This document shows positions 21,361 through 33,172 of a stretch of 64,000 bases of DNA, piece after piece. The DNA lies in assembly GCF_051020955.1 (NCBI RefSeq), contig NC_135014.1:23288721-23352720 (forward strand), in the 5' to 3' direction. Below the pieces are notes generated by a model. That model was not told the origin of the DNA and ran no database searches. It saw only the letters and a list, made by a program, of their open reading frames with translations. The translations under genes and the position numbers were made by a program. The DNA comes from Megalopta genalis (lineage: Eukaryota; Arthropoda; Insecta; Hymenoptera; Halictidae). How positions within the stretch are numbered: the stretch's first letter is position 1; each line of letters starts with the position of its first letter.

Positions 21361-21404
<44 letters not shown>
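21361..21404. repeat. (GT)22 microsatellite
   Basis: A pure GT run of 44 bp. Confidence 0.98.
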
Positions 21405-21405
<1 letters not shown>

Positions 21406-22008
21406 CGGAACGATTCGAATAATGCATAGCTCTGTTTTATAGGCAATGAATAACCAACGACTCTAGTTTGCTAGATATTTCTTCGAATCAATAAAATGCC
21501 AAGCATTTGAACTGCGCAGAAATGCAGTCGAACAATGAATAAACGAGTTAAGGAAAGTACGTAGTGCAGTTTCGGGGTGGTAAACACGATTTCTGAGGCG
21601 ACGGAGCCTCGACTTAATAAATTTGCCATCTATGGAAAGTTGTGACGCTCCGGGAGAAAAGTTTGATGGAGGATCTGGTGAGAAGGATGAGATTCGGATG
21701 GAGGAGGACCGCCAGGAGCCCCGTAAGCGCTAGAAATGGCCGCACCTGCGCTCCCTGATCCCTGAATATGCATTCCCGCATGTGCCACTCGCACGGGGCA
21801 TTTCCCCCTGGAGCAAATCCTTATCCCCGGGAGCTTGTCGGTCCCCTAGGCCACCATTCCGGCCACTCAACGGTATTGCCGCTATTTTCCTTCTCGCGTA
21901 TTACGGCCGGTGTCTCGCGATTCCATCGGAGCGCCGTCGTTTACATGCGACCGGTCCGTCGATATTTCCTTCATCGATGGTTCTTCTTCATCGGAGTTTC
22001 TGAGTGCC
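21405..22008. other. GC-rich patch, no gene recognised
   Basis: Frames on the plus strand at 21768-22013 lack any recognised motif. Confidence 0.4.
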
Positions 22009-22335
22009 ACTAGAAGTTTATAGTTTACACTAGAAATTTCTAGGTTCGATCAGAAATTGGTAATGGTCGTCAGAAACGTTTAGGTTCAATTAGAAATTCG
22101 TGAGCGCCGTCAGAAATGTCTAAGTTCGATTAGAAATTCGTAAATATCGTCAGAAATTTCCAGGTTCAATTAGAAATTGGTAAATTGCCGTCAGAAATGT
22201 CTAGGTTCGATTAGAAATTTGTAAATATCGTCAGAAATTTCCAGGTTCGATTAGAAATTTGTAAGTGCCGTTAGAAATTTCGGGGTTCAATTAGAAATTG
22301 GTAAATTGCCGTCAGAAAAGTTTAAGTTCAATTCA
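22009..22335. repeat. 40-bp minisatellite, 8 copies, built of 20-bp halves
   Basis: TAGGTTCGATTAGAAATT starts recur at 22041, 22081, 22121, 22161, 22202, 22242, 22282 and 22322. Each unit has two AGAAAT halves 20 bp apart, so the unit itself is a diverged dimer. Spacing is very constant. Confidence 0.9.
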
Positions 22336-23450
22336 TTTCAATTCGAAGTTTACGCAACCCTGCATTTTCATTCATGCGAATATTTTGAGGTTAAATCCTG
22401 CATTCTAACTATAAATTAAATTGAAATCAAATCTGCATGAAAATCGACTGAGCCATAAAATCGTATCGGATTCTATTAAAATTTAAATTTAACCCACAAC
22501 AAATCTATCAAAAACTTTTTCATTAAACTGTATAATAAATTTCCACCATTATTTGCTTTCATAATAAAATTCATTTAATCTATATCATCCCCAATTAAAA
22601 CCAAACAAATTAAATTTCACTGAAATCAATTCCTAGGCAAATTTACATAAAACTTAATTGAACTATCCGACGATATGTGTTATTTGCATCATTATCAACA
22701 TTTAATTGTGTTTAAATAATGTCCTAAACAATCACTGCTGGTACGAGCATCATTATTCGAATAAAGGATCGTATAACCGTAAGAAAATCGAATGTTAAAC
22801 CGTAATCGAATGGCTGAAGGATTAAAACCTGTTGACACAAGACAAATGAACTCGAAGATTCAGGGGAGGTACATTTCGACGTGTTTTAAAAGTTGCCCCC
22901 GACTGTCGTCGAGGCCGAGTCCATCCTGTCGGAGTTGGTCGACTTTTTACCCGCGAAGGGAGGAAACGCTTGTCAAGGGGCGACTGTGGCTGTCGACGGC
23001 TGTTTCTAGAGGGCGGAGGGTACCAACGGGGGTGGAGAGAGAGGGTTGGCAAATACGTAGGATGCATTCAGATCAGTCTCTCGCGAGGAGGACGGGAGAA
23101 TGGGGGGAGAATAGAAAAGGTTCCGAGACGCGTCAGCAAGTAGAAACATCAAAGCCCGTGCCATTTCCTTCGGCCGAATACAAATGAAACTCGCGTACGT
23201 ACGTGCGATTGTATCTTTTGCTCCGATGAAATCGATCCCTCGGATCCTACGGCTCCTTCGATAATTCTAATACAATATTCTCGACCCGCGTTTTCACTTT
23301 GTACTCTCGCACTGTTCTAAGCAGCCGTATTTGGACGTCATCTTTTCGTTTTGACATTGCCTTTTGCTTTTGACGTCGTCCTTTGATTTAGACGTCTTTC
23401 TATTATATAAATTTTCTTATATAATAAATTTATTATATATGATATATATA
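22336..23450. other. AT-rich then GC-rich DNA, no gene recognised
   Basis: 22340-22780 is AT-rich. 22800-23330 is GC-rich with frames on both strands and no recognised product. Confidence 0.45.

Positions 23451-23505
<55 letters not shown>
23451..23505. repeat. (TA)n microsatellite
   Basis: About 50 bp of pure TA next to AAATTTATATTTATATATT-type sequence. Confidence 0.95.
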
Positions 23506-23508
<3 letters not shown>

Positions 23509-23543
23509 TTATATTTATATATATTATAAATTTATCATAAAAG

Positions 23544-23859
23544 ATGCGCAAAGCCATGTACTTTTAAAAAATGTTCAAATCTACGTGCTTGAAAAAATGT
23601 GCAAATCCACGTACTTCAAACAACGTACAAAGCCACGTGTTTAAAAAAAATGTAGAAAGTCACGTACATCGAAAAATGTGCAAAGCCACGTAATTTAAAA
23701 AATGTGCGAAGTCACGTACTGCAGAAAACGTGCAATGCCGCGCGTTTAAAAAAATGTACAAAGCCACGCACTTCAAAAAATGTGCGAAGCTGCGTACTTT
23801 AAAGAAATCTGCGAAGCCACGTGTTTCAGAAAATGCAGGAAGCCACGTAGTTCCAAAAT
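23544..23859. repeat. 26-bp minisatellite, 12 copies
   Basis: The unit reads TGTGCAAAGCCACGTACTTC followed by AAAAAA. The twelve units are 26-27 bp each. Most keep CCACGT, including two CCACGTG (E-box-like) versions. Lys-rich frames over it are artefacts. Confidence 0.92.
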
Positions 23860-25629
23860 CGACCGTGCATCGAACGGCTCCAACGACGACCTGCGCTTTG
23901 TTTACGAAACCCGCGAGTCAATCGACGATTACCGGTCGATCAGGTCAGAGACAATCGTGCTGCGGATCCTGTTGGGTTTTTGCGTGCCGCGAATCGACGA
24001 CGCAGCGTTTCCCGTGCAATCAGGGATTGATTTAGATCGCACTTTGTAATTACGAATCGAGTCCCCGGCACGGACGGAGCCTCTCTTTTTCGTCCGTCCC
24101 GACCGGCCGTGGCCCTCGTCCGCCCCCGCTGTCACCCTCGCCGGGCTTTTGTGCCCCCGACAATGCTTTTAATTACCCGTTCCGCGGCTCGGCGCGGGAC
24201 TGCTCGACGATCCAGACGTGGACACGCCGGATCGTCCTGCTGATTGGTGTCCGGGCCGATCGGACTTTATTACGAGCGGTAATTGTCCCGATAAAATATT
24301 CCTCGTCGCGTACCGCGTAATCGATCCTAATTGGCTGCGGATCAGAACGCTCTGCGAGCTGATTAAGCCAAACGGATTGCGTACGTCATTCTCCGGTGGC
24401 GAAACTCTGCTGGAAACGGGAATTTCTGGATATTGCATTAATTTAACGGATTAGTCGAACACGACGGTTCGAACAGCTGATTTGAACATAGATCAAAGAC
24501 GATTTATGATCGTTGTGCACGTAGAAGAGATGATTTAATCTGCAGTTTAATTAAGTGGTCGTTCTGTGATTCGAGCATTCGTGTTTACTTGATCAGTGAG
24601 AGTAATAGAGGTTCTAATGTATTTTGTGATTGGCGGATGATAGCTCTTTGTTATTATAAAGCAGGAGATGTGTCTAAAATGACCGTTGCATTTGATCGAA
24701 TGCAAAGCTGAGTGAACGTTGAAAGTATTTAAGGATATTGCTACATTAACAATTATTGGAAGAGGAAAGGCATTTTCATCTAGCTTATATTCCTCTCAAA
24801 ATCACGATTCTTTAGCTTCACCTTTATGATCGCCATTAGACCACGAATCTTTATGCAGATGCTTACTTGCATGAATCATTTTCTAAATGTTGAAGAAGAA
24901 AATTTTTTATATTAACTAGGAAGTTCCTCACGGTGAATAAGGTACGATAGCACAATGAATTTTCGTCGGCATTTTATGAATTTACGTGTATTATAAATCG
25001 CGTGAAGATAATTACGAAATATAATTGAACACTTTTGCGATAGTATATCGAGTGTGGAAAATTTAATTAGGATCGAGAAACCGTACAGAGATGAAAACAG
25101 TCTTCGCAGTTCCGTTGATTACCTCACTCCGATCTGTTCAAACATTTGAAATTCGTCAGGATGTTGAAATAAGTCACTCATAGTTCTCGGCGCATTCAGC
25201 GTAAACCGGGCACCTGTTAATTACAGGCGCGTAGAGCAGCCGGAGCGTTCCGAAAACCGTTGAAAAATGAAAATTCGTCGGACAGAACGGTCGGAGAGTA
25301 GAAAGGAAGTGCGAGAGCCGGGGAGAAAAATTGTTAAGAGGAATTTCCTTGACTTTAAGTGACGTTGATGTACGAGCGCGCGAACGCGAACGCCGGGGAG
25401 CGGTTGTAATAACACCTACCTGAGAAGAGAACCACCGAATCGAGCGGCTCCCGTTACGTTACAAGCATTCCGTAAGTTACCGGATCGTCGTCGTGACGTA
25501 TCCTACTCGCACGCAATCGATCGTCGAGAAATCTACTATTAGAAGCCTAGCTCGGGACTATTTACTTTTCATCCACGCGAGAGCTGCAACGTCCTAATTT
25601 TGCTGTCACTGAAATCGGTCGGATTGCTT
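23860..25629. other. Gene-free; GC-rich patches at 23870-24460 and 25080-25560
   Basis: No recognised product. An ATG-poor open frame of about 75 codons lies at 24480-24710 (plus), without a recognised domain. On the minus strand, CAG/GTAGGT near 25420 is a good donor-like sequence without a partner. Confidence 0.4.
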
Positions 25630-27015
25630 ACAATTATCCGACTGTTGCTACTGATTGAGACAGGTATAGTTGCACAAATCGTTCAGAATTAGCCAAGTTT
25701 GTTCTTTATACTGACAAATGTGACTGTTGCTACTGATTAAAACGAGTGCAGTTGTGCAAATCGTTTAGAATTAGCCATGTTTGTTCTTTATAGTAACAGA
25801 TCTGACTGTTGCTACTGATTGAAAGAGGTACAGTTGTGTAAATCGTTTAGAATTAGCAAAGTTTGTTGTTTGTACTGACAAATGCGACCGTTGTTACCGA
25901 ATAAAACAAGTACAGTTGTGAAAATGGTTTAAAATTAGCCATGTTTGTTCTTTATAGTGACAGATCTGACTGTTGCTATTGATTAAAACAAGTACAGTTG
26001 TGCAAATCGTTTAGAAATAGCCAAGTTTGTTGTTTATACTGACAAATCCGACTGTTGCTACTGATTAAAACAAGCACAATTGCCTGTTGCCAAACAATTT
26101 GACTGCAATAATCAAAACCAGTAATATTGTGCAAATCATTTTAAATTAGCCAGTTTTTCTCTGTGTATTGAATATATTGATTCTTGATACTAATTAAAAC
26201 CTGGCAAATTTTCCAAGCAATTTCAAATTAGTCAGTTTTGTTCTTCATTTAAATAATCTGTCTATTCATAATAATGAAAACCAGTATAATTTTGTAAATC
26301 ATTTAAAATTGGCTATCTTTTCAGTCTCTGTTAAAGACTTTGATTATTGGCAAGAATCGAACCAGTAACATTGTGTGAGTCATTTTAAATTAGCCAGGAT
26401 TTCTCTCTGTTTTGTAGAGATTGACTGTTTGTATTGATCAAAACCTGCCAAATTGTTCAAACAACTTTTAATTAGACGGTTTTGTCGTTTACTCAGAAAT
26501 CTGACTATTGGCTCTAATCAAAGTCAGTCAAATTATGCAAACAATTTAAAACTAGCCAAACTGTCTTGTCTCTGTTGTGGAATTTACTTGTTGGTACTAA
26601 TCAAAACCAGCTAATTTCTATAAATAATATTAAGTTAGCCGAGTTTTTTCCCTTTATTCTAGAAAATTTGACTATTGATAGTAACCAAGGCCATTGAAAT
26701 TGTCCAAACAACGTAAAATTGGCCAAATTTTCTATCTGTTAAAAAATTCAGCTGTCGACGCTAATCGAACCTAACAAAATTATGCAAACGATTTGAAAAC
26801 AGCCAAATGGTCTCTCTATTGAAAAATCCAGCTGACGACGCTAATCGACCGTAGTAAAATTATGCGAACAATTTGAAAACAGCCAAGTGGTCTCCCTATT
26901 GAAAAGTCCGGCTGTCGACGCTAATCGAACCGAATGAAATTCCACAAACAATTTGAAAATAGCCAAGTTCTTTGTCTACTGAGAAATGCGACTATCGACG
27001 CTCGCATGACTCTGA
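25630..27015. repeat. 82-bp tandem array, about 17 copies
   Basis: GACTGTTGCTACTGATT-type starts fall at 25641, 25723, 25804, 25887, 25969 and 26051 (period 81-83). Each unit also has GTACAGTTGTGCAAATCGTT and TAGCCAAGTTTGTTCTTTAT. After 26100 the copies diverge and vary in length. 26750-27010 forms a second subfamily with ATCGACGCTAATCGAACC. Homogeneous left and decayed right suggests amplification at the left edge. Confidence 0.9.
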
Positions 27016-28329
27016 ATTGTTTGCAAGACTGTAGCTAGCCCTCAGACATGGAGCTAATCCCGCGCGAGTCTTCTCAGCCATTAGTTTCCGGCTGATCGAT
27101 GCAAATCAGTCAGCGCCGGGGATCGACCGGGGGCATTGTGGGTGCATCGTCCGGCCGTTTCTCTTTCTCGTTATTTATGCACTCGGATCGGGAGTAATTG
27201 TTTCCTCGGGAGGGAAGATAGTCTCGCCTTGATGCGCCGCCGGCCCGGGAACAGGCTTCCACATCGAAGTCACGGATCCGCGCGTGTCACCGCGGAAGCG
27301 TTCGTCTCTCTCCTTCTCTCTCTCTCTATCTCTTTCTTGCTCTCTCTCTCTATCCTGCTCTCTTTTTCTCTCTTCTTCTCTCTGCGTCTCCCGTCTCTCT
27401 CCGGTGAAGACCGTCGTCAACTTCTTTGGCCGTTGCTGTCTTTCCCGCGCGGAATCCGCGCGCCGGATTCCAGCGGCGCAGTTTTAATTGCCCGTTTCGG
27501 TTGAATTCAATCGACGCTCGGCCCTTACGGGAATCAATCGTGTCCCCAGGAATCCGTCCCGGATGCCTGTATAATTGCCGCAATATGACGACCACGGACA
27601 CGGCTAATAACTTCTGGGACGGTCCCGTGATTCTTCTCTCCGCGGTCTTAATTAAAATTACGCTCTCGGTGTACACGCCGCGTGCGTGCTCGACGGGCTA
27701 GGCCGGGTACGATATCGGCTCTCGAGCATGTACTCGCGTCTCTACCAACCTGGAACTATCTTTTCTCTCGCTGTTCTCTTACCTGGGCGAGGGAGCACTG
27801 TTATTCCTCCGTCGATGATAAGCTGCAGTTGCGAAGCTTCATATCGGTTCGCGAATCTCGGCCGCGGAAGTCGCAACGGATAGTCTCACTCGAGCGTCAA
27901 CGAGGTTTTGTATTTTGATATTTTAATTGGTACCACTGTGGCGAAGAGACAGATTTGTAGCGAAGAATTATATATTACAATTAAGAATTTTATACTACAA
28001 TGTATTAAATAATGAACTAAATAATGTACTGAATAATGTACATAAATGGTACTCATGTATATGAATAATATACTAAATATGAATATTATTTGTTTATTCG
28101 AGATCGAAACGAAATACGATTCCTATGTTGCCAAAATTCAAGAATGAAAGTAAAGGAAGAGATACGAGGATCAAAATTTATTGTATATTCTACCAGAGAA
28201 ATTATTAAAGACGAAGAATTGTCAATAGCTGTGCTAGGCTTTCCTAAAAAATTGTTATGACACATCGTCTCCGTTTCTACTTTAGTAAACCAATTGTCCT
28301 AATTTTGTGTAACCTTTATGGACTCTGAT
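27016..28329. other. GC-rich patch with CT tract, then AT-rich DNA
   Basis: 27299-27406 is an imperfect (CT)n tract. Other frames in 27130-27910 are unrecognised. 27920-28100 is rich in TACTAAATAATG-type simple sequence. Confidence 0.45.
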
Positions 28330-28495
28330 AATCAACGTAGTCTTATCGTATCTTTCAGATTTCTTACTTTTCTCATGAATTCTTAACACGAAGCATTTAT
28401 TTTGTCGTACAACATTCTAGCTTTGGTTTTACTCGTAGAACACACTGCCGATGTATATACAGAAAAATTTGGGACACCCTGTATATAAGAAACTT
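28330..28495 (+). repeat. Dispersed repeat family C, copy 2
   Basis: It ends in TTTGGGACACCCTGTATATA, a terminal sequence common to insect DNA transposons (family knowledge). It aligns with 5700-5870. Related GGACACCCTGTA and GGGTGTCC motifs are at 34450 and 39644. Confidence 0.5.
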
Positions 28496-29237
28496 GAGAA
28501 ACAATTATGAGTTGATGAGATGATCGAATCGCAGCTTCTGGATTTAAGTATACATTCCTTGCCTTCCATATTATGTCGTCATTCGTTGTGAAAAGCTTAC
28601 AGAAACAAGCATCGACATTTCCAAAGTGCAATTTCTACGGCCGTTATACCAAAGGTCGACTCAATTCCGAGTTTGTTGTCACTGCCAGAAAAATTCTCGT
28701 CTTATCCTCTCCGACTCTAGCGATACTGAAATATCGTGCTGCAGTTTGCTTAAATGGATCGAACGATGCAAAGCGTCTACGTGCACGGTTCGACCGTCGA
28801 TGGCCACGTGCAATCTCCGAAAAGCGCAATACAAGGAGAGCGGGAGAGAGTTATGAGGGCGGGCCGTGAATACGGGCCATTATTCCGCACGATAAAGCGA
28901 TTCCCCTGCACTCACGGAATTATGTTTCCACTATTTAGCATCGGTCGAACGTCGCCGCGGTCCAGGGGCGTGCTCGGCGTCGCGCGAGGGACGGAGAATG
29001 CCGGGGAATCGTGTCCAGGAGAACGATAGACCGAACGGAAATGGAAACTCCATCGATAGGATCGTTTCGCCAGCGCCGCGCGACCGATTCGTTACCGTCA
29101 ACGATCGATCACCGTTTCCGCGGCCCGCTTTTCGGGATCGGCTTTAATCTCGAATCGCGAGCTTGCATTCATTCGACAGTTCGCTTCGTCCGGTTCGAGA
29201 CCTTTTCTCCACGGCATTCGACGGAGGAACTTCGATC
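28496..29237. other. GC-rich patch, no gene recognised
   Basis: Frames at 28573-28869 and 28754-29029 have no recognisable domain. Confidence 0.4.
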
Positions 29238-30290
29238 TTTGCGCAAACATCTCGGTCGTTCAATTTATGGAAACCGAAAAGGTAGTCGGTCGGGTCAAGT
29301 CGGCGATTTTGCTAATTCAATTGAAGGAGTGTGCATTTTCGTACGAATGGTTGATTAGACACAGTTTGTGCAAATTTATGGTTTTATACGATATTCGGCG
29401 ATTGGGGGATTTGCTTCTATTTTTAGAACAGGATTTTCTATGAAATGTGATTCACTTTGGTGAAACAGCCTAGTGTCATCAGATGTTTGCGCAAACACGA
29501 AGTTATGTCGTCTGATTTGCGACAAGCAGAATTAAAAAGATGTGTGTTGTGTCGCTGATCTTGTTAATTATTGAAAAAATGGCAGAAATGTAAATTTTGT
29601 TAAGAATGTTTGATTAGACTGTCGCAGTTTGTGCAAACTTATGATTTTATAGGATATTCGACAATTGGGGGATTTGCTTTTATTTTTAGAACAGGATTTT
29701 CTATGAAATGTGATTTACTTTGGTGAAACAGCCTAGTGTGATCAGATGTTTGCGCAAACACGGAGTTATGTCGTCCAATTTATGAAAACTAGAATTAAAA
29801 ACACGTGCAATAATTTTGTTAATTATTCAAGAAATTGCAGGAACGTAGATTTTGTTGAGAATGTTTGGTCAGACTGTCACAGTTTGCACAAACTAATGAT
29901 TTACTTTTGTTCCTGGAGTAGGATTTTCTATAAAACGTGGCCGACTGCGATAAAACAGGTTAGAGTGTATAGATGTTTGCACAAACTCAAGGTTATGTTG
30001 ACGAATTAAGAAAAACTAGAGTTGTAGACGTGTCTGTTGTTTTGAAGTGTTTGCCAACCACCCATAGAATTCTATGCATACAAATTTTTTTAAGAACGTT
30101 ATGTGTAAGATTGCAACAGTTTGCGCAAACTTATGATTCGATAAAATATACGCTAGTTTATATTAAATATATTAAATTATAATATATTAAATATTAGATA
30201 TATTAAATATATGTATAGACTCAAACTGGATTCTAGTTTTAACAGTTTTCTTATCACCACTGCAACAATTCCTAGAAAGTTTGTGCAAAC
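29238..30290. repeat. Degenerate tandem block with nine GTTTGYRCAAAC near-palindromes
   Basis: The near-palindrome lies at 29238, 29363, 29484, 29627, 29748, 29882, 29974, 30119 and 30279. Larger units of about 265, 255 and 237 bp contain two palindromes each, in the contexts CAGTTTGYRCAAACTTATGA and AGATGTTTGCRCAAAC. The first two units (29363-29626 and 29627-29881) are closely similar across their length, and later ones are decayed. Frames with repeated MFAQT peptides are artefacts. Confidence 0.88.
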
Positions 30291-31825
30291 CCGCGATCCC
30301 ATTTAATCTCAGAACCAACAGCTTACCTGTTTAATTTCCATTACTTTGAAAGCCGACATGTTACAATTTTCGAAAGCGATACGTACGTTTCCGTAGACCG
30401 ATTTCATCCCTTAAGCGAATACGAAATAATTCACCAATCTTCCGTTACAAAACCAAAACCCGGAATTCTCGTGGCGCATGTAAAACGGAGTCGCTTGCGG
30501 AAATATTTGCGGAAAGTGATCGGTGCCGTGCGGGGACGAAAACAGCGTAAGTGCATTCGCGGATACAGGCTCGTACAATATTCATCCGCGCGGACGTAGA
30601 AGTCGGACGCAATCCTGTAAAAATACAAGGTTTTACCTCGGAGGTATATCAGAGCTCCCCGGCATCCCCGCCATTGATGGCCCCCGTCGTACAATAACAT
30701 TCCACTCCTTCCGCTTTTGTGTTTTGTGAGTCAATTCGAAACATGAATCGTATAATAATTCAACGGAGCTAAGGAAAACACGCTGGATATTATTCGTCCC
30801 ACCTAGACCACCCTCGGCCTCCATATTTATGGGCGAGCAGCTTAATAGGAAATGATAGATGCCTTATTTAAAAGAACAATTCCTTATTTTCTGTTTCACG
30901 GATGCGGCAATGGCTAGACAAAGATCATGGAAACGTTTGTGAACGAGATTATCAGACACCGTAGAAGCTCCAGACTTCGCTGGAGGTCTTGAGAAAATTG
31001 TTTATTAATACTCGACACCTTTGTTCGGTTCGTCTGGAAACAGAATTATTAATAAACAGTGCTTAATACTGTATCATTAACGTATTCGTTATTTTAATAA
31101 GCGAGCTTGAATTGACAAGCTGTAATAAATAAATACTTTAATGATTTCCAGATTGCTCTAATCTCGGCAAGCAACTGTAAGTTCTAAGAAGCCGTGAAAA
31201 TGAAAAGCCATAGAATTCTGAGACACCATGAAATAATCGTTTCATGGAAAATCTTTCTGTTTGCCGTCTTTGTGAAACGAGTATACATTCGCGAATGATC
31301 ACGCATAAGTTTGTCGGTTTAGCGAGATTTAAAATGAAATATAGGACTGTCTTCTGAGGGGGTCGGAATGTCTCGCTTTTGCGTAAAATTATACCGGGTG
31401 AGAGCGGAATAATGTATGTAGTTTTCGCGGCGGCGGGCCCGTTCGCAATTCCAATGAGAAAACTGAGTGCTAGGTGAGATTTCTGTCTTCTCGGCTCTCA
31501 TACATATTGTGATTACTTCGAAGGGTGGCCGGAGGGGGGGGGGGGGTGAAAGATGGAAGCCGGTCCCCGGTCAATGTGAAAAGAAAGCGTGGCACTTTCC
31601 TCTTCGCAGAGGGTGCTAATACATATCGGGGCACGCGGTTCATTAATAGTAAACGGGGACGTGAATAAATATTACGATCTGCAAGAGGAGTTATCTTGGC
31701 GAGGTCTATTTATCGGTATTCTAACCTCACTTTTCGTTACTTCATCGAACTGGCTTAAATCTTTAAACTCACCCCCTATAGAAATCCAATAAGACACTAT
31801 TTCATGAAATTATTATTCTCCATCT
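30291..31825. other. Gene-free; GC-rich patches at 30350-30830 and 31300-31780
   Basis: No recognised product. A run of 13 G lies at 31534-31546. Confidence 0.45.
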
Positions 31826-32155
31826 TCGAACCTCTGTAACTTCGTGTAAAAAAATCTTACGATACTCCTACTAAGCTCGTTTTAAAGGGCGGAGTCTCTA
31901 CTTTCTCTTACTTGAATACAGACTTTGTAAAAAATTCTAGTTACAAAATGGAGGGAGGAACCGAAGCTGCTTTACTTCTCTTAAACTTGTAACTTAGTAA
32001 TTCCGAATTCTATGCACTCTACGAAGTTGAAAAATTCTTTTTTCGAAATTATTACAATTTAAACTTATAGAGGGAAATCTCTCCTTTATGATGACATTCG
32101 AAAAATTGGTCTACGATTTTTTTTCCAAGGTTTTATCACACTTTAAATGGAAAAT
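31826..32155 (+). repeat. Dispersed repeat family D, copy 2
   Basis: CGAACCTCTGTAACTTCGTG, AAAGGGCGGAGTCTCTACTT, GAGGGAAATCTCTCCTTTAT, AAAAATTGGTCTACGATTTT and ATCACACTTTAAATGG match the other copies in order. Confidence 0.65.
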
Positions 32156-32768
32156 GTGCTGCCGATATTACACGAAATATTTTTCATAACACAGAATCTT
32201 GAATTTCAAGCACGGAAAAATTATTTAATGTAAGGAATGTGTTTTCAAATTCATTCGAACAGGTATCGAGCAATGAAATCGAAACCCACCCCCAGCCCCC
32301 TTGCCTCGCCGCGGTCGATTGTATCGCGAAGAAATATAATCAACGTTTTAGCGTAATCGCCGAAATAGAATCGTTTCTTCTCGTCTTACCAGTTCGAGGA
32401 TCCTCATTACCCTTATAGTACACTCAAGACGGGGGTGGCCGTGCTCGAGAAAACTCTGGAGTCAAATTACCTTCTCCTACGGCAAATGGCACCCTTACGC
32501 ATCGACCATATTGGATTCCTAAACGCTGTCATTTCGAAGAGAAGTGCCTGGACGCATCGTCTTTCTCTGCCAAATCGTCTACTACCTTGTCTCAATCATT
32601 CTTATCTCCATCCGTATCTGCATTTCAATTCGGCGTTTTATTCTGGCTGGCTTCTGTTGCCATTTTTCACTGGCGAAAAATTAGCAGTGCATTCTATAAG
32701 TAGGCTAAGAACCTTCCTAGAAATCTTAACTTCAATTTTAAGGAATAGATTTAATTTACTTATGCAAT
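32156..32768. other. Moderate-GC DNA with an unrecognised 112-codon frame
   Basis: The plus frame at 32435-32773 (MAVLEKTLESNY start) is the only open frame here of any length. It ends inside a family B element and has no recognised motif, so I do not call it a gene. Confidence 0.35.
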
Positions 32769-32859
32769 TATAGTAATTTCTCCTCGTATCGTATCTCCTC
32801 TTCCCAAATTGTCCATTTTTGTGCGCAATCTAAGCGCGAATTAGAGAGAAATTACTGTA
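32769..32859. mobile_element. MITE, family B copy 3, internally deleted
   Basis: The left end TATAGTAATTTCTCCTCGTA and the right end TTAGAGAGAAATTACTGTA are only 91 bp apart. CAAATTGTCCATTTTTGTGC from the family interior is retained. Confidence 0.7.
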
Positions 32860-33129
32860 TTGTGAACTGTAGAAACTACCCTTAACTGAAGTGGAGCATG
32901 ATGTACTTTAATTTTCGATTAATTTAATTTTATTATCTGTCGTGTAATTATCTAATTTATTATCTGTCGTATATTATATTCCATGACTTTTGCGTTAATT
33001 GTTTACATTAATACTTGCTGTCAATGCTGATCTACGTTATAATAATATGCACAAAAAATGCCACAGTTACATGACACGCGAGAACAATTCGAATATTTCG
33101 CAACTGTTCCAAATAGATTGCAAACTTAC
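32860..33129. other. AT-rich DNA, nothing identified
   Basis: Simple repeated TAATTATCTAATTTATTATC-type sequence at 32930-32970, otherwise nothing. Confidence 0.4.
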
Positions 33130-33172
33130 AACTTTTATTCCGCATAAATAACCCTAGTCCACTAATTATATA
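33130..33172 (+). mobile_element. Family A right-end fragment
   Basis: ACTTTTATTCCGCATAAATA followed by ACCCTAGTCCACTAATTAT resembles the family A right terminus. No left end is identifiable. Confidence 0.35.

Noticed and set aside
24480..24712. ATG-poor plus frame of about 75 codons
   Set aside because: Many frames of this length are expected by chance in 64 kb. No motif or clear splice sites.
29746..30182. Two overlapping frames with similar starts (MFAQT) suggesting a duplicated small protein
   Set aside because: The similarity is due to the tandem DNA repeat and its palindromes. The frames end at different points and are not conserved between units.
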